Positions 16,556 through 25,836 of a stretch of 56,944 bases of DNA are shown piece by piece. The DNA comes from Paenibacillus lupini. Lineage in GTDB: Bacteria; Bacillota; Bacilli; Paenibacillales; Paenibacillaceae. Numbering within the stretch: the first letter of the stretch is position 1; each line of letters begins with the position of its first letter. The notes under the pieces are model-generated. The model did no database searches. It saw only the letters and a list, made by a program, of their open reading frames with translations, and was not told the DNA's origin. Both the position numbers and the translations under genes were made by a program. Location of the stretch: positions 1 through 56,944 of the forward strand of contig NZ_JAASRW010000016.1 of assembly GCF_011761355.1 (NCBI RefSeq). Reading direction: 5' to 3'.

Positions 16556-17368
16556 ATGCACATGTTTATCGATTATCATACCCATCATGCCCGCTGTGGG
16601 CATGCTGTCGGCTCGCTGGAGGAATACGTGCAGAAGGGGATAGAAATCGGTCTTCAGCAGATCGGTCTTTCTGACCATATGCCGCTTCTTCATGTGGATC
16701 CTGCTACGTATTATCCGGAGATGGCGATGCCGATGGAGGAGCTTTCCGGATATGTGGAAGAGTGTCTGGCTCTGAAGGAGAAATATAAAGGCCAGATCGA
16801 CATTCGTGTCGGCCTCGAAGGGGACTATATCGAAGGTCAAGAAGAGAAGATCGAAGCCATTATTAACGCATATCCATTCGACTATGTGATTGGGTCGGTT
16901 CATTTTCTGGGTGAATGGGATATTACGGACTTCCGGCAGACACATGGCTGGGAAGGTAAAGACCCTATGAAGGTATATGAGCAGTATTACGACGCGGTGG
17001 CGAAAGCAGCAGCAACGGGATTCTACGACTACATCGGGCATATCGATGTCATTAAGCGTTTTGGCTTCAAGCCAGAAGGTGATGTGACTCATCTGGAGAG
17101 GGCTGCTCTAGATGCTGTTAAGCGTCATGGGATGGCGATCGAGCTTAATGCATCTGGTCTTCGGACCCCCGCTGAGGAGATGTTTCCAAGCCGCAGAATG
17201 CTCGAATATGCCAAACAATTGAACATTCCAATCACTATTGGCTCGGATGCGCATCAGCCGCAGCGACTGGGGCAATATTTAGATCAAGCGCGTGCGGTGT
17301 TGAAAGATGTCGGTTTTTCTCAGCTGGCGACGTTTGAACGGCGAAAATTGGTATTTGTCGATTTTTGA
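16556..17368 (+). CDS. hisJ: Histidinol-phosphatase, PHP family
   Basis: The 270-aa PHP-type phosphatase releases histidinol from histidinol phosphate. Metal-binding residues appear in DYHTHHARCGHA (residues 6-17), GLSDHMP, GSVHFL, YIGHIDV and GSDAHQP, the usual order for HisK/HisJ-type PHP enzymes. Starts 26 bases after hisI with AAAGG upstream. It completes the operon apart from hisA and an aminotransferase (hisC), neither of which is present here. Confidence 0.9.
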   Translation: MHMFIDYHTHHARCGHAVGSLEEYVQKGIEIGLQQIGLSDHMPLLHVDPATYYPEMAMPMEELSGYVEECLALKEKYKGQIDIRVGLEGDYIEGQEEKIEAIINAYPFDYVIGSVHFLGEWDITDFRQTHGWEGKDPMKVYEQYYDAVAKAAATGFYDYIGHIDVIKRFGFKPEGDVTHLERAALDAVKRHGMAIELNASGLRTPAEEMFPSRRMLEYAKQLNIPITIGSDAHQPQRLGQYLDQARAVLKDVGFSQLATFERRKLVFVDF

Positions 17369-17392
17369 ATTATAGTAAATTAGATGTATAAT
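17365..17392 (+). promoter_or_regulatory. prs promoter
   Basis: TTGAAT (17365-17370) and TATAAT (17387-17392) with a 16-base spacer; the -35 overlaps the hisJ stop. A leader of about 110 bases follows, with a small hairpin CTTTGC/GCAAAG at 17444-17459. Confidence 0.65.
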
Positions 17393-17506
17393 GATATGGA
17401 ACAAGCTTGACGCTGTACGAAAGTGTTGAGCAAACGACGAAGACTTTGCCCATGCAAAGAAGCACTTCATGTCAAATTATTGGTTTAAAACGCTCAGGAG
17501 GGTATC

Positions 17507-18460
17507 ATGTTTAGCGACAAGTTGCGTATTTTTTCGGGTTCGTCCAATCCGATATTGGCTCAAAAGATCGCCAGTGATTTGGGATTGACACTCGGCGCCA
17601 TCAAAATGTCCCGTTTCAAGAGCGGGGAAATCTACGTTCACTATGAAGAAACGATTCGGAACTGTGACGTATTCCTCGTTCAATCGTTCTCGCATCCGAT
17701 CAATGAGCATTTTGTCGAATTGCTCGTAATGATCGATGCAGCGAAGCGGGCATCCGCGAAGACGATTAACATCATCATGCCGTATTACGGCTATGCGCGC
17801 CAAGAGCGCAAAGCAGCTCCGCGGGAGCCTATCTCTGCTAAAATGGTTGCAGACGTACTGACTACGGTTGGCGCAAACCGTGTTATCACTATTGACCTTC
17901 ACGCGCCGGCAATTCAAGGCTTCTTCAATATTCCGGTAGACCACATGACAGCGCTGGATCTGATCAGTGACTATCTGAAATCGAAGAACATTAAAAACCC
18001 GGTAGTCGTATCTCCGGACGCTGGACGTGCTTCCACCGCAGAGAAACTTGCGAACAACCTGGACACATCGTTTGCTATTATGATCAAGAAGCGTCCTGCA
18101 CACAATGAATCTTCGATTACTCACGTTATCGGCGATGTTGAGGGACAAACTGCGATTATTATCGAGGACTTGATCGATACGGGCTCTACTATTGTCAACG
18201 TTGTTGAAAGCTTGAAAGAGCGTGGAGCAGAAGACGTCTATGTATGCGCAACTCACCCGCTGTTCTCGGGAAATGCCATTGAGCGTTTGAATCATCCTCA
18301 TATCAAAGAAATAATCGTAACGGATTCGATCTCTCTGCCAGAGGATCATCCGGAGAAGTTCACCGTATTGTCGGTAGCTCCGCTGCTTGCGGAAGCGACT
18401 CGCATTATCATTGAAGGCGGTTCGATCAGCACGCTCTTCAAGACAAACGGCGGCGTTTAA
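17507..18460 (+). CDS. prs: Ribose-phosphate pyrophosphokinase
   Basis: The 317-aa enzyme makes PRPP from ribose 5-phosphate and ATP. Visible motifs are FKSGEIYVHYEETIRNCDVF near the N-terminus, the flexible loop YYGYARQERKAAPREPISAK, and the PRPP-binding loop IIIEDLIDTGSTI. It stands directly behind the histidine operon, whose first enzyme uses PRPP, under its own promoter. Many Bacillales carry the main prs gene next to glmU, so this may be a second copy; that cannot be judged from this window. Confidence 0.94.
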   Translation: MFSDKLRIFSGSSNPILAQKIASDLGLTLGAIKMSRFKSGEIYVHYEETIRNCDVFLVQSFSHPINEHFVELLVMIDAAKRASAKTINIIMPYYGYARQERKAAPREPISAKMVADVLTTVGANRVITIDLHAPAIQGFFNIPVDHMTALDLISDYLKSKNIKNPVVVSPDAGRASTAEKLANNLDTSFAIMIKKRPAHNESSITHVIGDVEGQTAIIIEDLIDTGSTIVNVVESLKERGAEDVYVCATHPLFSGNAIERLNHPHIKEIIVTDSISLPEDHPEKFTVLSVAPLLAEATRIIIEGGSISTLFKTNGGV

Positions 18461-18479
18461 TTAAATAAGGCAATGACAG

Positions 18480-18517
18480 AAAATCGCGGGCGTTTTACCT
18501 AACGTTCGCGATTTTCC
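18480..18517 (+). terminator. prs terminator
   Basis: 15-bp stem AAAATCGCGGGCGTT/AACGTTCGCGATTTT with two G-U pairs and a TTTT tail. Confidence 0.8.
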
Positions 18518-18551
18518 CACATATTCTTTCGTGTTAGGATAGGCATTGCTA

Positions 18552-18560
18552 TGGTATAAT
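18552..18560 (+). promoter_or_regulatory. Extended -10 promoter of the TPR gene
   Basis: TGGTATAAT, an extended -10 (TGn-TATAAT), about 35 bases before the ribosome site; no good -35 is seen. Confidence 0.55.
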
Positions 18561-18595
18561 CGTAGAAAATCAAGTTCCGGGAGGTGCCTTGCCAG

Positions 18596-20341
18596 GTGAA
18601 AGAAAAGAAACGTGAAGCCATAGAACAGACAGCCAAGATCATACCGATTCAATGGGACGCCACGTTCTTTTTCGAACGGGCGGTTCGCTCGTTGGATCGT
18701 TACCACTATGACAAGGCACTCAAATATTTCCGGCGTGCCGTGGAGTATGAACCGGAAAATCCGGTAAATCATTGCAACATGGCAGGCATCATGTCGGAGA
18801 TGGGCAATTATGAAGAATCCAATCGGATTTTGAAATGGATTGTCGATGAGCTGGATCCGACGATGACGGAATGTCATTTCTACATGGCCAATAACTATGC
18901 CAATATGGAGATGTATGAAGCAGCCGAGGGCTCGCTTGTTAAATATCTTGAAGAAGACGCGGATGGACAATATCTCGACGAAGCCGATGAGATGATGGAG
19001 CTTCTCCAGTATGAGCTGGAGCGCCCTGCGCCGCTTACGAATATTAAAGCACGTGAAGGTATGTTCGAACATGATCAGGCCCGTAAGCTGCTTGAGGAAG
19101 GTAAGTTTACGGAAGCTGTTCGTATTCTCGAGAAGATTATCGAGGAGCAGCCAGAGTTTCTGGCGGCACGAAATAATTTGGCATTGGCTTATTACTATAT
19201 GGGCATGTTCGACAAAGCGATGGCAACGATTCATGAAGCGCTTGAACTAGAACCCGGCAATTTGCATGCCCTTTGTAATCTGGGGATCTTCTATCAGCAT
19301 TCGGGGGATACGGCGAGCCTTGCCCCATTGCTAGATCTTCTGCGCAAAACAGCACCATTCCATCAGGAGCATGTGTTTAAGCTTGCAACAACGATGGGGA
19401 TCTTGGGCGAACATGAATCGGCTTATCGCCATTTCACACGCTTACTGAAAGATTCGGAGCTTAATCAAGATCCATGCTTGTACCATTATGCTGCGGTAGC
19501 GGCATGCAATATTAATCGATACGTGGAAGCAGAGCGTCTCTGGAAGCAAGCGGCGAAGCTTGATCCTGAATCGGATATTCCTCGCTATTACATGGAACAG
19601 TTATCGTTGATTAAGATCGGTGACCAGTCAGCGACGGTGAGCTATCATTATCATTTACCGTTCGAGGAGCAGTTTAAACTGTGGGAAAATTCCTCCGATG
19701 GTCTTCCTGAGCATTTGAAGCGGGATCCGCTAGTCCGCTCATCGTTCTTCTGGGCGCTTCGTCATGGCGATCAGAATACGAAGCTGCAGGTCATTCAAGC
19801 GCTTGGCATGATTGCCGACAATGAAGTAAAAGATGTGCTTCGCGCCTTCCTGCTTGAGGCTGACGAAGATGACTACTTGAAGCGAATTGCCGTATTCGTG
19901 CTTCGTACACTCGGTGTACAGGAGCCGCTTCATGCTGTGCTGGAAGGAAAGGCAACAGTCATTGAACCTAATCGTGTTCCATCGCGTCTTCCGGTTTGGG
20001 AAGACAAATGGCAGGAGGTTGTTGAGGCAGCGCTATCCCGCGTCAACAAACGGTTTGACCTCGTACAGCAGTACGACCTGATGACACTGTGGGTTGAATT
20101 CCTCTCACGTCTGTATCCGGAAGTGCCAAAGCTGACGAAGCCGGAGGGCTGGGCAGCAGCACTTGAATATTTAACGGCTAAGATGCATCGTCGAACGACT
20201 TCGTATCCTGAAATAGCAGAGCGTTATGGTATCTCGATTGCGACAGTCAGCAAGAACGCCAAAAAAATCGACGAGATTTGCGGAATTAAAGAAAAGATGA
20301 AATCGATCAGTTCTGTCTTCTCTTTAGACCATCTCGAATAG
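18596..20341 (+). CDS. yvcD: TPR-repeat protein, YvcD-like
   Basis: The protein of about 581 residues has tetratricopeptide repeats in its first half (for example YDKALKYFRRAVEYEPENPV, YYYMGMFDKAMATIHEALEL and EAERLWKQAAKLDPESDIPR). A middle part has HEAT-like helical sequence (TKLQVIQALGMIADNEVKDV). The C-terminal segment has a helix-turn-helix look (YPEIAERYGISIATVSKNAK). Such a combination suggests a scaffold that also binds nucleic acid, but no function is known to me. I start it at the GTG at 18596 after GGGAGG; a GTG at 18584 lies inside that site. Its place upstream of trxB matches yvcD of B. subtilis. Confidence 0.75.
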   Translation: MKEKKREAIEQTAKIIPIQWDATFFFERAVRSLDRYHYDKALKYFRRAVEYEPENPVNHCNMAGIMSEMGNYEESNRILKWIVDELDPTMTECHFYMANNYANMEMYEAAEGSLVKYLEEDADGQYLDEADEMMELLQYELERPAPLTNIKAREGMFEHDQARKLLEEGKFTEAVRILEKIIEEQPEFLAARNNLALAYYYMGMFDKAMATIHEALELEPGNLHALCNLGIFYQHSGDTASLAPLLDLLRKTAPFHQEHVFKLATTMGILGEHESAYRHFTRLLKDSELNQDPCLYHYAAVAACNINRYVEAERLWKQAAKLDPESDIPRYYMEQLSLIKIGDQSATVSYHYHLPFEEQFKLWENSSDGLPEHLKRDPLVRSSFFWALRHGDQNTKLQVIQALGMIADNEVKDVLRAFLLEADEDDYLKRIAVFVLRTLGVQEPLHAVLEGKATVIEPNRVPSRLPVWEDKWQEVVEAALSRVNKRFDLVQQYDLMTLWVEFLSRLYPEVPKLTKPEGWAAALEYLTAKMHRRTTSYPEIAERYGISIATVSKNAKKIDEICGIKEKMKSISSVFSLDHLE

Positions 20342-20373
20342 GCACATTCATTAAATACGCCTTGTCATCGCAG

Positions 20374-20407
20374 CGCACTGAAGGATATGGTTCCCTAAGT
20401 GCGTTTT
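20374..20407 (+). terminator. Terminator of the TPR gene
   Basis: CGCACT/AGTGCG stem with a 19-base loop and a TTTT tail; moderate strength. Confidence 0.6.
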
Positions 20408-20485
20408 GTCTTTGCCGGGCAAACTTATATATAATAAAGTAATAAGCTTTTCCCTTGTTTTGCTCTTCCCCTTATCTTTCCCTAC

Positions 20486-20508
20486 TCAACCACTTGTTAA
20501 GTGGTTGA
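20486..20508 (+). repeat. Perfect small palindrome
   Basis: 10-bp arms TCAACCACTT/AAGTGGTTGA around GTT. The AACCACT core is found again at the centre of the larger palindrome that follows (20601-20616). Confidence 0.8.
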
Positions 20509-20543
20509 AACGACTTAAATCCTGTAAGTTGTGGCATTTGGGA

Positions 20544-20676
20544 GCGAAGTGGAAATAACGTACTGGAGAAGCGCAGCGCTCGCCTTTGTCTCCGAATTTC
20601 AACCACTATAGTGGTTATTGAAATGAAGAAATTCGGGGACAACAGCGATCGGAAGGACGTTATTTTCGCGTAGCGG
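20544..20676 (+). repeat. Long imperfect inverted-repeat element
   Basis: About 130 bases that fold back on themselves. The outer arms hold GGAAATAACGT / ACGTTATTTTCGC, the middle arms TTGTCTCCGAATTTC / GAAATTCGGGGACAA, and the centre is AACCACTATAGTGGTT. It has no coding potential. It looks like a dispersed palindromic or MITE-type intergenic repeat; that it recurs elsewhere in the genome is an inference. Confidence 0.7.
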
Positions 20677-20720
20677 CATTAAACAGCCAATAAACTTACA
20701 TCACATTTAGGAGGACAACC

Positions 20721-21650
20721 ATGTACAAATCCATCATTATTGGCACCGGCCCAGCCGGCCTTACAGCAGCGATCTACCTTGCACGTGCGAATATGAAGCC
20801 TCTTATTATTGAAGGTCCTGAGCCAGGCGGCCAGTTGACGACGACTACAGAGGTTGAGAACTTCCCTGGTTTCCCTGAAGGGATTATGGGGCCTGAACTG
20901 ATGGCAAATATGCGGAAGCAGGCTGAGCGTTTTGGTGCCGAGTTTGTGACAGGCTGGGTTAACAGCGTTGATATGTCGGAGCGTCCATTCAAGCTTCAAG
21001 TGGAGGGCAAAGGCGAGTTCGTTGGTGAATCCATTATTATATCGACTGGCGCGTCCGCTAGATGGCTTGGCATCCCGGGCGAAAAAGACAATGTTGGACG
21101 CGGCGTAAGTACATGTGCAACCTGCGATGGCTTCTTCTTCCGTAACAAGAAGATTATAGTTGTTGGCGGCGGTGACTCTGCTATGGAAGAAGCGAACTTC
21201 CTGACTCGCTTTGCGACAAACGTTGAGCTGGTAAACCGTCGTGATGAACTTCGCGCTTCGAAGATCATGCAGGACCGTGCACGTGAGAATGAGAAGATTA
21301 GCTGGAGCTTGAACCGTACCCCTCTTGAAGTTGTAGCGAGCGGCATGGGGGTTACTGGTCTTAAAGTTCGTAACAACGTTTCTGGTGAAGAGGAAGTTAT
21401 TGAAACAGATGGTGTCTTCATCGCAATTGGTCATACACCAAACACGAAGTTCCTCAATGGCCAAATCGATACTGATGACCACGGCTACATTATAGTGAAG
21501 CCAGGCAGCTCAGAAACAAATGTACCAGGCGTATTCGCTTGCGGCGACGTACAGGACAATAAGTACCGTCAAGCCATTACGGCAGCGGGCAGCGGATGTA
21601 TGGCAGCACTCGATTGCGAACGATTCCTCGAGAGCAACGGTTCACATTAA
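20721..21650 (+). CDS. trxB: Thioredoxin reductase
   Basis: The 309-aa flavoprotein passes electrons from NADPH to thioredoxin. The FAD-binding GTGPAGLTAAIYLARA is at the N-terminus, the redox pair is Cys132/Cys135 in CATCDG, the NADPH site is GGGDSAMEEA, and the C-terminal FAD contact is ACGDVQDNKYRQ. AGGAGG precedes the ATG. It opens the conserved trxB-…-rapZ-yvcK-whiA stretch. Confidence 0.96.
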   Translation: MYKSIIIGTGPAGLTAAIYLARANMKPLIIEGPEPGGQLTTTTEVENFPGFPEGIMGPELMANMRKQAERFGAEFVTGWVNSVDMSERPFKLQVEGKGEFVGESIIISTGASARWLGIPGEKDNVGRGVSTCATCDGFFFRNKKIIVVGGGDSAMEEANFLTRFATNVELVNRRDELRASKIMQDRARENEKISWSLNRTPLEVVASGMGVTGLKVRNNVSGEEEVIETDGVFIAIGHTPNTKFLNGQIDTDDHGYIIVKPGSSETNVPGVFACGDVQDNKYRQAITAAGSGCMAALDCERFLESNGSH

Positions 21651-21703
21651 TCGTTGCATTTGATTGCAAATGCAGCAATCCAGTATAAGAGGCGTATTCG
21701 GTC

Positions 21704-21735
21704 AGCCCTTTCCTGCATGTTGGAGAGGGCTTTTT
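21704..21735 (+). terminator. trxB terminator
   Basis: 10-bp stem AGCCCTTTCC/GGAGAGGGCT (one mismatch) followed by five T. Confidence 0.85.
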
Positions 21736-21863
21736 CACGCCAAACTTACGCAGCGGCACGGATCCATAGGCAAACACTGGGTAAGCGGTTATCTTGACCG
21801 GAATTGGGCATTGGCTTATAGTTGGTAACAGAGTAGATAACATATTAATGAGGTGGACTAGTA

Positions 21864-22814
21864 ATGTCTGAGAAGATTTACGTTGGAGTCGATGTCGGCG
21901 GCACCGCTATTAAAGTTGGGATTTGTAATGTAGAGGGAGAGTTGCTCCATACTTACGAAGGGCCGACGGAAACAAGTAAAGGTACGGACACCATCCTTCA
22001 TAATATTGCGCAATATGCGCGTAACATCGTTGATGAATCTTCGTTCGCGTGGGAGCAAGTAGAAGGCGTTGGCGTTGGTATTGCCGGCTTCCTTGATATC
22101 CCGAACGGTATTGTGAAATTTTCGGGCAATTTGAAGATTGAGAATGTTCACTTGAAAGACTACCTCGAGCAGGAGCTTCAAGTAAAAGTTCTTGTAAATA
22201 ATGACGCAAACGTTGCCGCACTTGGCGAAGCATGGGCTGGCGCGGGCAAAGGCATCGATAATTGCGTATGCTATACCCTTGGTACTGGCGTTGGCGGCGG
22301 TATTATTATCGGCGGCAAAATCGTAGAAGGCTTCGCAGGTATGGCTGGCGAGCTGGGTCATATCGCAATTGTGCCTGATCTGGAAGCTATTCAATGTGGC
22401 TGCGGCAAAATGGGCTGCCTCGAGACGGTATCGTCTGCAACGGGCATCATCCGTATGGCAAAAGACGCTGTTGAGCGCGGCGATCGTACATCGCTGACGC
22501 AAGTTGAAGATATTATGGCGAAAGACGTTATTGACGCTGCGAAAGCTGGCGACGAAGTTGCAGCGCGTATCGTTAGCCGTGCTGCTTATTATCTGGGCAA
22601 GTCAATGGCGCTTATGGCGGTTGTGCTGAATCCGGAATGTTTTATTATTGGCGGCGGCGTGTCGAAAGCAGGCGATTTCCTGTTCGACCAAATTCGCGAA
22701 GTGTTCGCGAAATACACACAAAAAGAGGCACAAGAAGGCGTGAAGATCGTTGCAGCTACGCTTGGAAATAATGCCGGCGTTGTAGGTGCGGCAGGACTCA
22801 TCTTGCGTTCGTAG
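21864..22814 (+). CDS. glcK: ROK-family glucokinase
   Basis: The 316-aa sugar kinase has the ATP-binding DVGGTAIKVGI near the N-terminus, catalytic Asp in NNDANVAALGEAWAG, the GTGVGGGI loop, and the ROK zinc-binding cysteines in CGCGKMGCLE. It phosphorylates glucose to glucose 6-phosphate, feeding the glycolytic operon further along. It occupies the place of the Nudix gene yvcI in the B. subtilis order. AGGTGG precedes the ATG; rapZ follows closely. Confidence 0.92.
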   Translation: MSEKIYVGVDVGGTAIKVGICNVEGELLHTYEGPTETSKGTDTILHNIAQYARNIVDESSFAWEQVEGVGVGIAGFLDIPNGIVKFSGNLKIENVHLKDYLEQELQVKVLVNNDANVAALGEAWAGAGKGIDNCVCYTLGTGVGGGIIIGGKIVEGFAGMAGELGHIAIVPDLEAIQCGCGKMGCLETVSSATGIIRMAKDAVERGDRTSLTQVEDIMAKDVIDAAKAGDEVAARIVSRAAYYLGKSMALMAVVLNPECFIIGGGVSKAGDFLFDQIREVFAKYTQKEAQEGVKIVAATLGNNAGVVGAAGLILRS

Positions 22815-22858
22815 TGAATATGAACTGCGGCGTTACGATGGAGAAAGAGGGTGCAGCT

Positions 22859-23743
22859 ATGGAAACGGGAGCAATGTCAAAGCTCGTTATCATTACAGGG
22901 ATGTCCGGCGCGGGCAAGACCATTGCCGTTCAAAGCCTTGAAGATCTTGGCTTTTTCTGCGTCGATAATTTACCGCCGGTACTTATTCCTAAATTTGCAG
23001 AGCTGATTGAGCAGTCGAACGGCAAAATAGGCAAAGTAGCTCTTGTTATTGATTTGCGTGGACGTGAGTTTTTTACCGCTTTATCGGAATCATTAAATTT
23101 TATAAAAGAACATTTTACAATCAGCTGTGAGATTTTGTTCCTGGATGCGACAGACGAAGTGCTTGTTCAGCGATACAAGGAAAGCCGACGCCGTCATCCG
23201 CTTGCTCCGGAAGGTATGCCGCTTGAAGGCATTCGTCTGGAGAGAAGGATGCTGGAGGACCTGAAGGGCTCGGCTTCTCAAGTTATTGATACGAGCAGCA
23301 TTAAGCCTACGCAGCTTAAAGAACGTATTATTTCCCGCTTTACTAATTTGGAAAGCAACAGTCTATCGGTGAATGTTACCTCATTCGGATTTAAATACGG
23401 CATTCCGATTGATGCCGATTTGATTTATGATGTACGGTTTTTACCTAATCCTCATTATGTGGACCATTTGCGCCCGAACACCGGGCAAAATCCGGACGTC
23501 TATGATTACGTGATGAAATGGCCGGAGACGCAAGCCTTTCTAACCAAGCTGCTCGATATGCTTCAGTTTCTTCTTCCTCTTTATCATAAAGAAGGTAAGA
23601 GTCAAGTTGTTATCGGCATCGGGTGTACGGGTGGCAAACACCGCTCGGTTGCGATTGCGGAATATTTAGGTCGCATGCTCGGCAGCAGTGATACAGAACG
23701 GGTACGCGTCAGCCACCGCGATGCTGACCGCGATAAGCATTGA
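22859..23743 (+). CDS. rapZ: RapZ/YvcJ nucleotide-binding protein
   Basis: The 294-aa P-loop protein of the RapZ (YvcJ) family has Walker A GMSGAGKT at residues 14-21 and the conserved C-terminal IGCTGGKHRSVAIAE. In E. coli RapZ controls GlmZ small RNA decay; in B. subtilis YvcJ hydrolyses GTP and affects competence. I chose the ATG at 22859, seven bases after AAAGAGGG, which gives the usual family length. A GTG at 22814 overlapping the glcK stop is an alternative. Coupled to yvcK and whiA as in most Firmicutes. Confidence 0.92.
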   Translation: METGAMSKLVIITGMSGAGKTIAVQSLEDLGFFCVDNLPPVLIPKFAELIEQSNGKIGKVALVIDLRGREFFTALSESLNFIKEHFTISCEILFLDATDEVLVQRYKESRRRHPLAPEGMPLEGIRLERRMLEDLKGSASQVIDTSSIKPTQLKERIISRFTNLESNSLSVNVTSFGFKYGIPIDADLIYDVRFLPNPHYVDHLRPNTGQNPDVYDYVMKWPETQAFLTKLLDMLQFLLPLYHKEGKSQVVIGIGCTGGKHRSVAIAEYLGRMLGSSDTERVRVSHRDADRDKH

Positions 23744-23755
23744 CGGGGTGATTGG

Positions 23756-24742
23756 ATGCAGAGTAGGCATAAAATATTAAGGCGACCTAAAATCGTCGTT
23801 GTTGGCGGCGGAACCGGCCTGTCGGTTATGCTCCGTGGACTTAAGGAGAAGCCGCTTGATATTACGGCGATTGTAACGGTCGCCGACGACGGTGGGAGCT
23901 CGGGGATTCTGCGCAATGAGCTGCAGATCCCTCCGCCTGGTGATATTCGTAACGTTATTATGGCTCTTGCAGATGCCGAGCCGCTTCTGACTGAGGTGCT
24001 GCAGTACCGCTTCTCAAGCGGCACAGGCTTGGCTGGCCACAGTCTAGGCAATCTCATGCTGGCGGCAATGACAGATATCGCAGGCGATTTCGTAACGGGT
24101 ATCCGTGAACTTAGCAAGGTACTGGCTGTACGGGGGCGTGTTCTTCCAGCTGCAGGCCGAGCTATTGTGCTAAGTGCGGAAATGACCGACGGTACGATTA
24201 TTGTCGGAGAATCGCTTATTCCGAAGGCAGGCAAGAAGATTAAACGGGTATTTGTTGAGCCCGATGATGTAGAGCCGCTTCCGGAAGCGATAGAGGCAAT
24301 TGAACAAGCCGATGCGATCCTGATCGGTCCCGGCAGCTTATACACGAGCATCATTCCGAATTTGCTCGTGCCTAGGCTGGCGCAAGCGATCGTGGATTCG
24401 ACAGCGGTTAAACTGTTTGTATGCAATGTGATGACTCAGCCTGGTGAGACGGATGGCTATTCCGTCAGTGATCATCTTAAGGCGATTCATGATCATATTG
24501 GACATAGCCTGTTCGATTATGTACTCGTTAATGACGGAGAGATTCCGCCAGAGGTATCGGATAAATATGCAGAGATGGGTGCAACCCCTGTGGGGCTGGA
24601 TTTTGACGAGGTTGCCAAAATGGGGCCGGAGGTCATCTCCGACCGCCTTGTCCTGTATCGGACTTTCTTAAGGCATGACGCAGAACGGTTAAGTCATCAT
24701 ATTTATAAATTAGTGGAAAACTGGATGTTAAGAAAGAGGTGA
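23756..24742 (+). CDS. yvcK: YvcK/CofD-like gluconeogenesis factor
   Basis: The 328-aa protein of the UPF0052/CofD-like family has VVVGGGTGLSVMLRGLK at residues 13-29 and TVADDGGSSGILRNEL after it. In B. subtilis YvcK binds UDP-GlcNAc and is required for growth on gluconeogenic carbon and for correct placement of PBP1. A ribosome site (GGGGTGA) overlaps the end of rapZ. Its place between rapZ and whiA is the conserved one. Confidence 0.93.
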   Translation: MQSRHKILRRPKIVVVGGGTGLSVMLRGLKEKPLDITAIVTVADDGGSSGILRNELQIPPPGDIRNVIMALADAEPLLTEVLQYRFSSGTGLAGHSLGNLMLAAMTDIAGDFVTGIRELSKVLAVRGRVLPAAGRAIVLSAEMTDGTIIVGESLIPKAGKKIKRVFVEPDDVEPLPEAIEAIEQADAILIGPGSLYTSIIPNLLVPRLAQAIVDSTAVKLFVCNVMTQPGETDGYSVSDHLKAIHDHIGHSLFDYVLVNDGEIPPEVSDKYAEMGATPVGLDFDEVAKMGPEVISDRLVLYRTFLRHDAERLSHHIYKLVENWMLRKR

Positions 24743-24749
24743 ACTAGCG

Positions 24750-25679
24750 ATGTCATTTGCGGCGCAAACAAAGAAAGAGCTGACAATGGTTGAGGCGGAC
24801 ACCTGCTGCGAGCGGGCTGAATTGTCTGCACTCATTCGAATGAACGGCTCCGTCAGTGTATCCAGCCGCAAAGTCGTCCTCGACATCTCAACCGAAAATG
24901 CAGCAATTGCCCGTCGGATCTATTCCTTGTTGAAAAAGCATTTTGAAGTGCATACGGAACTGCTCGTTCGTAAAAAAATGCGGCTTAAAAAAAATAATGT
25001 ATACATCGTCAGAATTCCGACGAAGGTACAGGAAATACTAAGTGAGCTTCGAATTGTATCTGAGGGTTTTGTATTTAATGATGGCATTGATAAGAGTATT
25101 ATCAAGAAGTCTTGCTGTAAACGGTCTTACTTGCGGGGAGCATTCCTTGCTGGGGGCTCTGTTAATAACCCAGAAGGCTCGTCCTACCACCTTGAGATTT
25201 CTTCGATGTATGAAGAGCATTGTGAGGCTTTGGTGGAGCTTGCAAATAAGTTTGATCTGAATGCCAGATGTATTGAGCGCAAGAAGGGCTTTGTGTTCTA
25301 TATCAAAGAGGGCGAGAAAATTATCGAGCTGCTGAACATTGTAGGCGCTCACCAAGCACTGTTCAAATTCGAAGATGTACGTATTATGCGTGACATGCGT
25401 AATTCCGTTAATCGGATTGTTAATTGTGAAACGGCGAATTTGAACAAAACGATTGGTGCAGCCGTTCGACAAATCGACAACATCAGATTGCTTCAGAGGG
25501 AGATCGGGCTCAATAATTTGCCGGATAAGCTGAGAGAAGTTGCAGAAGTCAGGCTTCAGCATCCCGATATGAATCTGAAGGAAGTTGGCGAAATGCTCAA
25601 GGGCAGTGTGAGCAAATCGGGCGTTAACCATCGGCTTAGGAAGATTGATGAGCTTGCGGAAAAAATACGCAATGGCTAA
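24750..25679 (+). CDS. whiA: DNA-binding protein WhiA
   Basis: The 309-aa protein combines a degenerate LAGLIDADG homing-endonuclease fold (RGAFLAGGSVNNPEGSSYHL at about residue 127) with a C-terminal helix-turn-helix (NLKEVGEMLKGSVSKSGVNH followed by RLRKIDELA). In streptomycetes WhiA drives sporulation genes; in Bacillus it affects division and chromosome segregation. Starts seven bases after the yvcK stop with AAAGAGGTG upstream. Confidence 0.94.
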   Translation: MSFAAQTKKELTMVEADTCCERAELSALIRMNGSVSVSSRKVVLDISTENAAIARRIYSLLKKHFEVHTELLVRKKMRLKKNNVYIVRIPTKVQEILSELRIVSEGFVFNDGIDKSIIKKSCCKRSYLRGAFLAGGSVNNPEGSSYHLEISSMYEEHCEALVELANKFDLNARCIERKKGFVFYIKEGEKIIELLNIVGAHQALFKFEDVRIMRDMRNSVNRIVNCETANLNKTIGAAVRQIDNIRLLQREIGLNNLPDKLREVAEVRLQHPDMNLKEVGEMLKGSVSKSGVNHRLRKIDELAEKIRNG

Positions 25680-25701
25680 ACTTTTAACCTAGTGCATCAG
25701 A

Positions 25702-25710
25702 TGGTATAAT
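25702..25710 (+). promoter_or_regulatory. Extended -10 promoter of the HPr-like gene
   Basis: TGGTATAAT, an extended -10, 127 bases before the HPr-like gene. It would allow transcription independent of whiA. Confidence 0.5.
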
Positions 25711-25836
25711 GATATAATATGAACAAAAAGTCTTATTGAAAATTATTAGTCATGTCAGGCTGAGCATGAAGCGAAATGTCCGTTTGTATGGAGGGCTGCT
25801 TGCCGGACTTATTATAGTATAGGGGGTATGGTTACC

